NCBI GenBank assembly: GCA_031265965.1
Contig: JAISBX010000038.1
Coordinates: 1-7,442 of the forward strand
Length of the DNA stretch: 7,442 nt
Direction of reading: 5' to 3'
Source of the DNA: Oscillospiraceae bacterium
GTDB lineage: Bacteria; Bacillota_A; Clostridia; Oscillospirales; Oscillospiraceae
Shown here: positions 1 through 7,282 of the stretch, one piece after another
Numbering within the stretch: position 1 is the first letter of the stretch
How the letters are laid out: each line of letters begins with the position of its first letter
Made by a program: the position numbers and the translations under genes
Notes under the pieces: generated by a model
What the model was told of the DNA's origin: nothing
Seen by the model: only the letters and a program-made list of their open reading frames with translations
The model's database searches: none

Positions 1-752
1 ATGCCGTTCACCGCCGCAAGGCCGCGCGCGGCGGCTTCTTCCAGCAGGCGCGTCTGCGGCGGTTCGTATATCAGGTCGTACACCGTCGCGCCGCGAGGCA
101 GCCCGTCGAGAAAATCGAAACTCTCGAATTGCGCGCCGGTAGCCGCGCCGCGCATACCGAGCGGCGTCGCGTTTACGAGAATCGCAGCGCCGCGCGCGGC
201 TTCGCGCAGGCGCCCCCACGGCACCACAGTGACGCCCGGCAGCTCGGGGAACGCCTCGGGGCGGCGCGCCGCCGCGCGTACGGGCATACCCCGCGCGCGC
301 AGAACCGCCGACACCGCCGCCGCCGCGCCGCCCGCGCCCAGCACCGCGGCGTGTCCGCTGCCGAAGTCGAAGCCTATGGCGTCGAGCGACGCTGCAAAGC
401 CGTCGCCGTCTGTAGATATGCCGTACATGCCGCCGTCTTCCCGCAGCGCCACGGTGTTCACCGAACCGCCCGCGGCGCCGCTGCCGGGCGCTTCGGCGAG
501 ATACGGCGAGATGAGGTTTTTCAGCGGCATCGTCACGTTGAATCCGGCGATCTTCAGCGTGCGCGCGGCATCCATGAACGCCCCCAGCGTCGAGGGCGTC
601 ACGTCGAACGCCATATACGCGTACGGCAGTTCCAGCGAGCGCGCGAATATGTTGTGTATGACAGGCGACAGACTGTGCGACACCGGGCTGCCTATTACGG
701 CGAGCAGCCGCGTATGGCCCGTTATCATCTGAGCGCCGCGCGCGTCAGCCAT
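1..752 (-). CDS. aroE: Shikimate 5-dehydrogenase (3' end outside window)
   Basis: This enzyme reduces 3-dehydroshikimate to shikimate with NADPH (fourth step). I translated the minus strand directly: 250 residues are present without a stop, and roughly the last 25-40 residues lie beyond position 1. Motifs: SHSLSP (25-30, shikimate binding), FNVTMPLK (71-78, catalytic Lys78), SVNT (97-100, Asn99), STDGDG (113-118, catalytic Asp115; usually NTDG), VLGAGGAAAAV (137-147, NADP-binding turn), NATPLGM (194-200) and YDLIYEPPQTRLLEEAAARG (225-244). The start at 752 (overlapping aroQ by 8 nt) is preferred for coupling. The ATG at 728 fits typical family N-termini equally well, and neither has a strong ribosome binding site. 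No frame disruption is seen. Confidence 0.93.
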   Translation of the reverse strand, partial: MADARGAQMITGHTRLLAVIGSPVSHSLSPVIHNIFARSLELPYAYMAFDVTPSTLGAFMDAARTLKIAGFNVTMPLKNLISPYLAEAPGSGAAGGSVNTVALREDGGMYGISTDGDGFAASLDAIGFDFGSGHAAVLGAGGAAAAVSAVLRARGMPVRAAARRPEAFPELPGVTVVPWGRLREAARGAAILVNATPLGMRGAATGAQFESFDFLDGLPRGATVYDLIYEPPQTRLLEEAAARGLAAVNG

Positions 753-1194
753 GCCCATCGCCGCCGCTTAAACGCGACACGAAAAAGCTCATTGCCGCTA
801 TGTAGCCCGCAAACCCAAGCCCACTTATCTGCCCCAGACACGCCGCCGCCGTCACGGATCGGCTGCGGAACTCCTCGCGCGCCGCTATGTTCGACAGATG
901 GACTTCCACAGCGGGCACATCGACGGCCTTGAGCGCGTCGTATATGGCGTAGCTGTAGTGCGTATACGCGCCGGGGTTTATTATAATGCAGTCTGCCGTG
1001 CCGGGCGCGCCGTGGATCGCGTCGATGATCCCGCCCTCGCAGTTATGTTGCACTATCTCAATCTGCGCGCCTATGCCGTCCGCAAAGCGCTCTATGGCGT
1101 CAGTCAGCTCGCGGTAAGTCCCGCTGCCGTACACGCCCGGCTCGCGCTGACCTAACAGATTGAGATTCGGCCCGTTAATGACCAGAATTTTCAT
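745..1194 (-). CDS. aroQ: 3-dehydroquinate dehydratase, type II
   Basis: This 149-residue enzyme dehydrates 3-dehydroquinate to 3-dehydroshikimate (third step); type II enzymes form dodecamers and are unrelated to type I AroD. Motifs: GPNLNLLGQREPGVYG (8-23; Asn12, Arg17, catalytic Tyr22), NCEGGIIDAIH (51-61), INPGAYTHYS (72-81; Asn73, His79) and EVHLSNIAAREEFR (97-110; catalytic His99, Ser101, Arg110). Cys52 takes the place of the more usual Ser in the NSEG motif. The length is normal. The ATG at 1194 lies within the end of aroK (20-nt overlap), and the stop overlaps the likely aroE start by 8 nt. Confidence 0.96.
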   Translation of the reverse strand: MKILVINGPNLNLLGQREPGVYGSGTYRELTDAIERFADGIGAQIEIVQHNCEGGIIDAIHGAPGTADCIIINPGAYTHYSYAIYDALKAVDVPAVEVHLSNIAAREEFRSRSVTAAACLGQISGLGFAGYIAAMSFFVSRLSGGDGHG

Positions 1195-1714
1195 GCAGCG
1201 CCTCCAATACTTTTTCGGCCGCGTCCTCTATAGCCCCTGTGTTTCCTATCGCGAGGTCGCACGTCCCCTCGTACAGCTCGCGCCGCCGCTCGTACAGCTC
1301 GCGCAGGCTGTCGGGTCCCTTCACGAGCGGGCGCGTGCCCGGCGCGGCGCTCGCGGCTATGTCCTCCAGCGGACGCTTGAGATATACTACCACGGCGTTG
1401 CGCCTAAGTAAAGACGCGTTGCGCGCCACGGCGCCGCCGCCAACGGATATCACCGCGCCCGATTTTAATGACAGCTCGAGGATGGCGTCCGTCTCCAGGC
1501 GCCGGAAGTATTCCTCCCCGAACCGCTCGAATATCTCCGGTATCCCAATGCCCTCGGAGCGTTCCACCATGTCGTCCGTGTCGTACCACCTTCTCCCGAG
1601 CCTCGCCGCCACAACGCGCGCCACAGACGTCTTCCCGCACCCCGGCATCCCGATGAACACGATGTTTTTGGCGTCGGGAAAGCCGCCCCCCACGTCAATT
1701 GTCTGTCGTTCCAT
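1175..1714 (-). CDS. aroK: Shikimate kinase
   Basis: This 179-residue P-loop kinase phosphorylates shikimate at the 3-hydroxyl using ATP (fifth step). Motifs: Walker A GMPGCGKT (22-29), DTD (45-47, shikimate and Mg binding), FRRLE (70-74, shikimate-binding Arg71), VGGGAV (91-96) and the lid TRPL (127-130). The frame is open upstream to an ATG at 1780, but that would overlap pheA by 86 nt and add 22 residues with no counterpart in the family. I chose the ATG at 1714, which overlaps pheA by 20 nt. A GTG at 1693, just past the pheA stop, is a further alternative and would give a more typical N-terminus, though without a clear ribosome binding site. Its last 20 nt overlap aroQ. Confidence 0.93.
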   Translation of the reverse strand: MERQTIDVGGGFPDAKNIVFIGMPGCGKTSVARVVAARLGRRWYDTDDMVERSEGIGIPEIFERFGEEYFRRLETDAILELSLKSGAVISVGGGAVARNASLLRRNAVVVYLKRPLEDIAASAAPGTRPLVKGPDSLRELYERRRELYEGTCDLAIGNTGAIEDAAEKVLEALHENSGH

Positions 1715-2825
1715 AGCAGCCCAATATTTCAAAATAATCGCAGTGCATGGACGCGAGGGAGAGGGCGTCGCGCGTCGCATCGAGCAGGATGTTGGTCTGG
1801 AGATCCGCGAAAAATCTGTATCTGTCGGCCGACACGGGGCGCGACTCTATGCGCGAGAGGTTGATGCCCGCTAGCATGAACGCCTCGAGCACCGCGCAGA
1901 GCGCACCGCTGCGGTGCGCCGTTGAGAACGTGATGCTCACCGTGTCGCAGCTATCGTCGTATATGGGGCTTGCGGCTATCGCTATGAACCGCGTCTTGTT
2001 GCCGGCGTCGTCCATAATGTCCGGCGCCAGAACGTCTAGTCCGTACACCTCGGCCGCGCGCCTCGACCCTATTGCCGCGTACCGCGCGCCGTCCTTCTCG
2101 GAGGCGAGCTTCGCCGCGAACGCCGTGTTGCGGCATGACGTGAGTTCCCAGCTCCTGTTCTTCAAAAAGCGCGCGCACTGCCCGAACCCCTCGGGGTGCG
2201 AGAACACCTCGCGGATGTCGCCGAGCGCCGCGCCCTTTTTCGCGAGCAGGCACTGTCGCACGGTTATCCACGACTGACCGACGATATAGCACGCGTGGCG
2301 GCGCAGCAGGTCGTACACCTCGCCTATGGCGCCCGTGCGCGAGTTCTCAATGGGCAGCACGCCGCAGTCCGCCCCGCCCGACTTCACCGCCTCGAACACG
2401 CTCTCGAAATAGTCCCCGCCCGTGAGCTCCGCGCCGGGGAACAGCAGCTCGGCCGCCTGCTCGCCCCACGCGCCCGGCACGCCCTGAAACGCTACGGAGG
2501 CCGTGCCTTCCTTCCGACCGGACGACGCGGGGAACGCCACGGCGTCTGTCAGCCCCAGCTTTTCTATCTGCCGCTTCTTCGACAGCGAGATGAGCGTGCG
2601 CATGAGCGTGGACGCCGCAGACCTGTTCTCTGCGGCGGAACCCTCCGCGGCCGCGTCTATTACGCGCTGTTCGCGCCGCGCGTCCGTTATGGCGATATTC
2701 CCGTTCGCCTTGACCCTAGCCACCTCGCCCGAGAGCCTCATCCGCTCATTAAGCAGCTCCACCATCCGCCCATCCAGAGCGTCTATCTCCCCCCGCAGCC
2801 CCTCCAGCTCTTCTATACTAGTCAT
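1695..2825 (-). CDS. pheA: Bifunctional chorismate mutase/prephenate dehydratase (P-protein)
   Basis: This 376-residue protein turns chorismate into prephenate and then phenylpyruvate, the Phe branch. Domain 1 (about 1-90) is an AroQ-class chorismate mutase; Arg11, Arg28, Lys39, Asp48, Arg51 and Glu52 match E. coli P-protein active-site positions. Domain 2 (about 110-285) is prephenate dehydratase with VAFQGVPGAWGEQAA (111-125), PIENSRTGAIGEVYDLL (158-174), SHPEGFGQC (209-217) and the catalytic NKTRF (276-280). Domain 3 (about 293-370) is an ACT domain with GAL (307-309) and ESRP (327-330), the Phe-binding signatures, so allosteric inhibition by Phe is expected. Length and layout equal the E. 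coli enzyme. It starts 3 nt after the DAHP synthase stop with AAAGGGG upstream, and its last 20 nt overlap aroK. Confidence 0.96.
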   Translation of the reverse strand: MTSIEELEGLRGEIDALDGRMVELLNERMRLSGEVARVKANGNIAITDARREQRVIDAAAEGSAAENRSAASTLMRTLISLSKKRQIEKLGLTDAVAFPASSGRKEGTASVAFQGVPGAWGEQAAELLFPGAELTGGDYFESVFEAVKSGGADCGVLPIENSRTGAIGEVYDLLRRHACYIVGQSWITVRQCLLAKKGAALGDIREVFSHPEGFGQCARFLKNRSWELTSCRNTAFAAKLASEKDGARYAAIGSRRAAEVYGLDVLAPDIMDDAGNKTRFIAIAASPIYDDSCDTVSITFSTAHRSGALCAVLEAFMLAGINLSRIESRPVSADRYRFFADLQTNILLDATRDALSLASMHCDYFEILGCYGTTDN

Positions 2826-2828
2826 AAA

Positions 2829-3839
2829 TCAAACCCCTTTCAGCGCCGCGCGGACGGCGCGGGCTTTGTTCATCAGTCTGTGGAATACTTGCGGCGTTAT
2901 CGATTGCGCGCCGTCGCAGAGGGCGGCCTCGGGGTGGTTGTGGACCTCTATTATCAGGCCGTCCGCTCCGGCGGCGACGGCGGCGAGCGCCATCGGTTCC
3001 ACTAAGTGCCAGTAGCCCGTGGCGTGCGACGGGTCTATTACGACCGGCAGGTGCGTCTTTTGCCGGAGCACGGGCACTGCGGACAGGTCGAGCGTGTTGC
3101 GAGTCGCCGTCTCGAACGTCCTTATGCCGCGCTCGCAGAGTATGACCTGCTGCGAGCCGCCCGACATCACGTATTCCGCCGCCATAAGCAGCTCCTCCAG
3201 CGTGGACGACAGCCCGCGTTTGAGCAGCACGGGCTTGCCTATGGCGCCCACTTGTTGCAGCAGCGCGAAATTTTGCATGTTGCGCGCGCCTATCTGTATG
3301 ACGTCAACGTGCTCGGCGAACGCGTCAAGATACTCCTGCGACATTATCTCCGTCACTATGGGCAGCCCCGTCTTCTCGCGCGCGAGCCGCAACAGATCAA
3401 GCCCGTCCAGCCCCAGCCCCCGGAACGCGTAGGGCGACGTGCGAGGCTTGAACGCCCCCCCGCGCAGGAAGCTCGCGCCCGACGCCTTCACGTCGCGCGC
3501 CACGGACAGTATCTGCTCCTCGCTCTCAACGGAGCACGGCCCCGCTATGACGGCGAACTCCCCCGCGCCTATCCGCCCGCCCGATATCTCGTACATACTG
3601 TCCGCCGGGTGGAACTTCCTGCCCGCGAGCTTATACGGCTCCTGTATCCGCATAATGCGCTCCACGCACGGGAAGCACATTATGGCGTCCTCCGATATCA
3701 CCGAGGTATCGCCCGCCAGCCCTATCATGCGCGTCGATTCGCCCACGATATCCTGAATAATGATATTCCTGTCCGCCAAGAGCCTGCGTATAGGCTCTAT
3801 CTCCTCCTCGGCCGCCCCGTTTTTGAGTATAAGTATCAT
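2829..3839 (-). CDS. aroF: DAHP synthase, type I-beta with N-terminal regulatory domain
   Basis: This 336-residue enzyme condenses PEP and erythrose-4-phosphate to DAHP, the committed step. Residues 1 to about 70 form a ferredoxin/ACT-like regulatory domain (starting MILILKNGA) and the rest is the catalytic barrel. Motifs: AGPCSVES (99-106), [17 protein letters not shown] (125-141), [14 protein letters not shown] (181-194), LLKRG (205-209), CERGIRTFE (235-243), DPSHATG (269-275) and EVHNHPE (298-304). Metal ligands Cys102, His272, Glu298 and Asp309 fall at the same numbers as I recall for the Thermotoga maritima enzyme, which is inhibited by Tyr and Phe through this N-terminal domain. Feedback inhibition here is inferred. 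It starts 2 nt after the aroC stop. The symbol is conventional; aroG would serve as well. Confidence 0.96.
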   Translation of the reverse strand: MILILKNGAAEEEIEPIRRLLADRNIIIQDIVGESTRMIGLAGDTSVISEDAIMCFPCVERIMRIQEPYKLAGRKFHPADSMYEISGGRIGAGEFAVIAGPCSVESEEQILSVARDVKASGASFLRGGAFKPRTSPYAFRGLGLDGLDLLRLAREKTGLPIVTEIMSQEYLDAFAEHVDVIQIGARNMQNFALLQQVGAIGKPVLLKRGLSSTLEELLMAAEYVMSGGSQQVILCERGIRTFETATRNTLDLSAVPVLRQKTHLPVVIDPSHATGYWHLVEPMALAAVAAGADGLIIEVHNHPEAALCDGAQSITPQVFHRLMNKARAVRAALKGV

Positions 3840-3841
3840 AG

Positions 3842-4909
3842 TTAATAAACCCGCCTTTCAAGCGAAAAATTAAGCAAACACAGCGCCAGCGCGGCTTCGA
3901 CGACCGGGACGGCGCGGAGTACGACGCAGGGGTCGTGGCGGCCGGTGAAGGAGTGCCGGACGGTCTCGGCGGCCTTTATGTCCACGGTCGTCTGCTCGCG
4001 CGCTATTGTGGGCGTCGGTCTTATGGCCGCGCGCATTACGATGGGCTCGCCGTTCGTTATGCCGCCGCTTATGCCGCCGCTGTGGTTCGATCTGTGGCGC
4101 ACCGCGCCGCCGTCCATGTACATGCCGTCGTTCGCCTGTGAGCCGAGCATACCGGCCAGCGCGAAGCCGTCGCCGAACTCCACGCCTTTTACGGCGGGGA
4201 CGGAGAACAGCAGTTCGCTCGCGGCGCTCTCTATCGAGCGGAAAAACGGCGACCCCCAACCGGGCGGCACGCCCGTGGCGACGCACTCTATCACGCCGCC
4301 CACCGAGTCGCCGCCGTCGCGCGTCTCCGCTATAGCCCGCGCCATCCGCTCCCCCGCGGCGTCAGAGCAGACCGGCATCGGCTTGCGCGACGCCTCTATT
4401 ATCTCGCCGTATCCGGCGCTCGCGTCCTCTATGCCTCGTATCGACGCTATGCGCGCGCCGATCTCCACGCCGTCTGCGCGCAGCACCTGCCGCGCCAGCG
4501 AACCGGCGAAGACGAGCGGCGCCGTCAACCTGCCGGACGCATGCCCGCCGCCCCTGTAGTCGGCGTAGCCGCCATACTTGACAAACGACGTGTAGTCGGC
4601 GTGCCCGGGGCGCATCACGTGCCTGTCGTAGCCCTCCGATTTGGTGTTAGTATTGTCTATCACGGCGCACAGCGGCGTTCCCGTCGCCGCGCCCTCGAAC
4701 ACGCCGGACAGTACGCGCCACTCGTCGTCCTCGCGGCGCGGCGTCACGAGCGGGCCTCCGCCGGGCGCGCGGCGGGCCATGTCCGCGCGCACGCCGTCCC
4801 AGTCGGGCCTGAAGCCGGGCGGGAGCCCGTCTATCACTACGCCGACCGCCGGCCCGTGCGACTCCCCGAACACCGTTATCTTCAACCTGTCGCCCCACAC
4901 GCCGCTCAT
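3842..4909 (-). CDS. aroC: Chorismate synthase
   Basis: This 355-residue enzyme forms chorismate from EPSP by 1,4-elimination of phosphate and needs reduced FMN. Motifs in order: GESHG (15-19, catalytic His18), RPGHADYT (100-107), [11 protein letters not shown] (120-130), [13 protein letters not shown] (275-287) and RHDPC (324-328), followed by the usual RAVPVVEAA. The HASGR version of the central motif replaces the SSAR form of E. coli-type enzymes and is, to my knowledge, common in Clostridia-like Bacillota. The length is normal. The ATG at 4909 overlaps the aroA stop by 4 nt, with AAGGA 8-9 nt upstream. No flavin reductase domain or partner gene is visible, so FMN reduction must be supplied elsewhere. 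Confidence 0.97.
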   Translation of the reverse strand: MSGVWGDRLKITVFGESHGPAVGVVIDGLPPGFRPDWDGVRADMARRAPGGGPLVTPRREDDEWRVLSGVFEGAATGTPLCAVIDNTNTKSEGYDRHVMRPGHADYTSFVKYGGYADYRGGGHASGRLTAPLVFAGSLARQVLRADGVEIGARIASIRGIEDASAGYGEIIEASRKPMPVCSDAAGERMARAIAETRDGGDSVGGVIECVATGVPPGWGSPFFRSIESAASELLFSVPAVKGVEFGDGFALAGMLGSQANDGMYMDGGAVRHRSNHSGGISGGITNGEPIVMRAAIRPTPTIAREQTTVDIKAAETVRHSFTGRHDPCVVLRAVPVVEAALALCLLNFSLERRVY

Positions 4910-6117
4910 ACTCCCACGTCCTTGTTCGTCTTCTCAAAATCGTCCCAGAAATTCGGGTACGACTTCGCCACGCACCCGGCGTTCTCGACAAAAACCGGCC
5001 TGTCGCTGCGTATGGCGGCTACGGCGCCCATCATGGCTATCCTGTGGTCGCCGCGCGAATTCATGACGCCGCCCTTCAGGCGTTTCACGCCCATTATGTC
5101 TATATAATCGGATCCCGCCCTGATCTTCGCGCCCAGCTTGTGCAGCTCCGTACATATCGCCGAGAGCCTGTCGCTCTCCTTCATCCGCAGCCTTCCGGCG
5201 TTTATTATCCGGCTTGGTCCCTCGGCGAACGCCAGCAGCACCGCGAGCGGGGGGACGAGGTCCGGTATGTGCGTGGCGTCTATGAGCATGGGCTTTATAT
5301 CGTTGCACGGGTACGCGGTCAGCCCGCCATCGCCCGTCCTGCGCACCTGTGCGCCGCTGTCCTTGATCAGATCCACTATGCAGCCGTCGCCCTGTCTGGA
5401 ATACTGCACGAGCCCCATGCACTTGCAGGGATAGCCCAGCGCGCCCGCGACGAGGAAGAACGCCGCCTGCGAGTAGTCGGCCTCGAGCCTCACGTTCGCG
5501 CGCACGTAACGCTGCCCGCCGTGTATGAGCAGCCTGTCGTAGTTGTCGTTGTACGCCGTTACGCCGAACTGCCTCATCACGTCGAGCGTGACGTCCACAT
5601 ACGAGGCGGACGCCAAGGGCGAGGTCAGCCGTATCTCGCTGTCGCCCTGCCGCCGCGCGAGCGCCATGAGCAGCCCCGATACAAACTGCGAGCTTATATC
5701 GCCGGGCAGAGCGTATATCCCGTGCTGCAAGACGCCGTCCACCACTATCCTGTCGTCCTCTCGCTCTATCGTCAGGCCGTGGCGCCGCAGCTCGTCGAGG
5801 TACGGCTCCATCGGGCGCTTCATGAGCCGCCCCCTGCCCGTGAATATCTTGCGCCCCGCGTAAAGCGACGCGACGGGCAGAATAAACCGCAGCGTGGAAC
5901 CGGACTCCCCGCAGTCGAACACGCGCTCGCCCTCGTCAAACAGCATGGCGGCACAGCGCGCAGTCGCGGCCACGTCCTCCGATATGCCGGAGAGCGCGCC
6001 GTCTACGCTCTCTCCGGCGAGCGCGGAGCAGATAACGGCCCTGTGCGCTATGCTCTTCGACGGCGGCATGACGATAGTCCCGCCCGGAAACAGCGACACA
6101 CGTTTTATGTAGCTCAT
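4906..6117 (-). CDS. aroA: 3-phosphoshikimate 1-carboxyvinyltransferase (EPSP synthase)
   Basis: This 403-residue enzyme transfers enolpyruvyl from PEP to shikimate-3-phosphate (sixth step, target of glyphosate). Visible motifs: PPSKS (18-22, Lys21), GESGSTLRF (70-78), RPMEP (101-105), SSQFVSG (142-148), EADYSQAAFF (212-221), PDLVP (285-289, catalytic Asp286), LRMKESDRL (310-318, Glu314), DHRIAMM (357-363) and KSYPNFW (385-391). It is somewhat shorter than the E. coli protein (427). The PEP/glyphosate loop differs from the E. coli form: positions equivalent to Thr97 and Pro101 are Ser and Phe. The start at 6117 lies 3 nt after the aroB stop with AAGGGG upstream; its stop overlaps the aroC start as ATGA, implying translational coupling. 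Confidence 0.97.
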   Translation of the reverse strand: MSYIKRVSLFPGGTIVMPPSKSIAHRAVICSALAGESVDGALSGISEDVAATARCAAMLFDEGERVFDCGESGSTLRFILPVASLYAGRKIFTGRGRLMKRPMEPYLDELRRHGLTIEREDDRIVVDGVLQHGIYALPGDISSQFVSGLLMALARRQGDSEIRLTSPLASASYVDVTLDVMRQFGVTAYNDNYDRLLIHGGQRYVRANVRLEADYSQAAFFLVAGALGYPCKCMGLVQYSRQGDGCIVDLIKDSGAQVRRTGDGGLTAYPCNDIKPMLIDATHIPDLVPPLAVLLAFAEGPSRIINAGRLRMKESDRLSAICTELHKLGAKIRAGSDYIDIMGVKRLKGGVMNSRGDHRIAMMGAVAAIRSDRPVFVENAGCVAKSYPNFWDDFEKTNKDVGV

Positions 6118-6120
6118 AAA

Positions 6121-7182
6121 TCATGCCCCTTCTTCTAAAATGCGCCGTATCGTCTCCGCGCTTGTCTTATGGACAATCGGCCGCCCGAATTTCTCCAACA
6201 GTATGAGCGTTATGTCGCCGTCCGTGTTCTTCTTGTCGCCCGCCATGAGCTCCGTGAGCCGCGCGGCGTCGCCGTCAAAACCGTACCGCAGCCCGCACGC
6301 GTCCATTAGCCCGAGCAGTTCGCGCTCGGCCTCGCGTTCCGTCACGCCGAGCGCGACGCCGGCGCGCGCCGCCAGCGCCATGCCTATAGCCACCGCCTCG
6401 CCGTGCAGGTATGTGCCGTATCCGTACAGCTTCTCTATGGCGTGCCCGAACGTGTGCCCGAAATTGAGCGTCATGCGCTCGCCCGTGTCGCGCTCGTCGC
6501 GCTCGGTGCATATAGCCTTGTGCAGGCAGCACATATGTACGATGTCCTCAAAATCGCGCAAAGCCTCACCGCCGCGCCCCAGCGCCTCCGCCAGCCGCGC
6601 CTGCCCTATTGCGGCGTACTTCACGACCTCCGCCATGCCCGCGAGCAGCTCGCGCTCCGGCAGCGTTTCGAGCAGCGACGTGTCCGCCACGACGAGGCTA
6701 GGCTGGTAAAAATTCCCAACTAAATTCTTGCCTTCCTCTATATTCACAGCCACCTTGCCGCCCACGGAGGAGTCCACCTGAGCCAGCAGCGTCGTAGGTA
6801 TCTGGATGAGCGTAACGCCGCGCATATACACGGCGGCCGCGAAGCCCGCGAGGTCGCCGACAACTCCACCGCCGAACGCTATGACCGTGTCGGAGCGCCG
6901 CAGTCCCATCCGCGCGAACGAACCGCACAGCCGTTCGAGCTCGCGCAGCGTCTTGCTGCCCTCTCCGTGCGCCACGACGAACGTCCCCGCCTCAACGCGC
7001 GCCCGCTCCAGCATATCGGCAATGGCACCGCCGTGCGCCGCCATGACGTTTTCGTCCGTCACGACCGCGGCCCTGCCCCCCGAACAGAGCGCGGCGATAC
7101 GCCCCGCCGCCTCGCGCAACGCGCCAGCGCCGATGACTATCGGATAACTTCGTTCTCCCAGCTCAACGTTTAATATACGCAT
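6121..7182 (-). CDS. aroB: 3-dehydroquinate synthase
   Basis: This 353-residue enzyme converts DAHP to 3-dehydroquinate, the second shikimate step, in the cytosol using NAD+ and a divalent metal. Family motifs occur in order: GEGSKT (73-78), the nucleotide-binding GGGVVGDLAGF (104-114), PTTLLAQVDSSVGGK (129-143), KNLVGNFYQP (152-161), AEVVKYA (184-190), NFGHTFGHAIE (240-250), HGEAVAIGM (260-268) and DKK (316-318). By comparison with characterised family members, Glu185, His243 and His260 would be the metal ligands and His247 a catalytic residue. The length is normal. The ATG at 7182 has a consensus GGAGG. It is the first structural gene after the attenuator, and aroA begins 3 nt past its stop. 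Confidence 0.97.
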   Translation of the reverse strand: MRILNVELGERSYPIVIGAGALREAAGRIAALCSGGRAAVVTDENVMAAHGGAIADMLERARVEAGTFVVAHGEGSKTLRELERLCGSFARMGLRRSDTVIAFGGGVVGDLAGFAAAVYMRGVTLIQIPTTLLAQVDSSVGGKVAVNIEEGKNLVGNFYQPSLVVADTSLLETLPERELLAGMAEVVKYAAIGQARLAEALGRGGEALRDFEDIVHMCCLHKAICTERDERDTGERMTLNFGHTFGHAIEKLYGYGTYLHGEAVAIGMALAARAGVALGVTEREAERELLGLMDACGLRYGFDGDAARLTELMAGDKKNTDGDITLILLEKFGRPIVHKTSAETIRRILEEGA

Positions 7183-7188
7183 AAATGA

Positions 7189-7193
7189 CCTCC
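7189..7193 (-). promoter_or_regulatory. Strong aroB ribosome binding site (GGAGG)
   Basis: A consensus GGAGG lies 6 nt before the aroB ATG at 7182 and about 19 nt after the U-tract of the leader terminator. It is exposed only in transcripts that read through the attenuator, and it fixes the aroB start. Confidence 0.85.
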
Positions 7194-7211
7194 GTCGGCT
7201 ATTTGTGAATT

Positions 7212-7254
7212 AAAAAAAAAACGGGAAGATTCATTTTTATATGAATCTTCCCGT
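7212..7254 (-). terminator. Intrinsic terminator in leader (attenuator 3:4)
   Basis: A perfect 14-bp inverted repeat (7241-7254 with 7221-7234; arm ACGGGAAGATTCAT) with a 6-nt loop AUAAAA is followed on the minus strand by an uninterrupted run of U residues (7220-7212). This is a strong factor-independent terminator placed before the first structural gene, so it cannot be the end of a unit unless the leader itself is that unit. With the aromatic-rich leader peptide upstream, it is best read as the conditional terminator of an attenuator. In the plus orientation no U-tract follows the stem, so it is not bidirectional. Confidence 0.92.
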
Positions 7255-7282
7255 GTGATTTTCGCTGTTTGGCGATTCATAT
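7239..7282 (-). promoter_or_regulatory. Antiterminator pairing (2:3) of aromatic attenuator
   Basis: The RNA segment AUAUGAAUC (7274-7282), which contains the leader peptide's UGA stop, is perfectly complementary over 9 nt to GAUUCAUAU (7239-7247). The latter is the upper half of the terminator's 5' arm plus two loop bases. The two folds are therefore mutually exclusive over those bases. A ribosome that reaches the stop codon would mask segment 2 and allow termination; one stalled on upstream aromatic codons leaves it free to antiterminate. At 9 bp it is weaker than the 14-bp terminator, so it would have to act kinetically by forming first. Confidence 0.7.

Noticed and set aside
1715..1780. 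Extension of shikimate kinase to the ATG at 1780
   Set aside because: It would add 22 residues with no match to the family and overlap pheA by 86 nt; the ATG at 1714 is more plausible.
5044..6138. Long plus-strand open frame opposite aroA (364 codons), and similar long plus-strand frames opposite the other genes
   Set aside because: These are antisense shadows of GC-rich genes. They are Arg/Ala/His/Pro-rich with no recognisable domain, while the minus strand carries complete, motif-rich enzymes over the same bases.
7212..7254. Terminator of an upstream gene rather than an attenuator
   Set aside because: No larger gene fits between the window edge and the hairpin on the minus strand, and the upper 5' arm has a perfect 9-nt competitor at the leader stop codon, which an ordinary end-of-gene terminator would not need.
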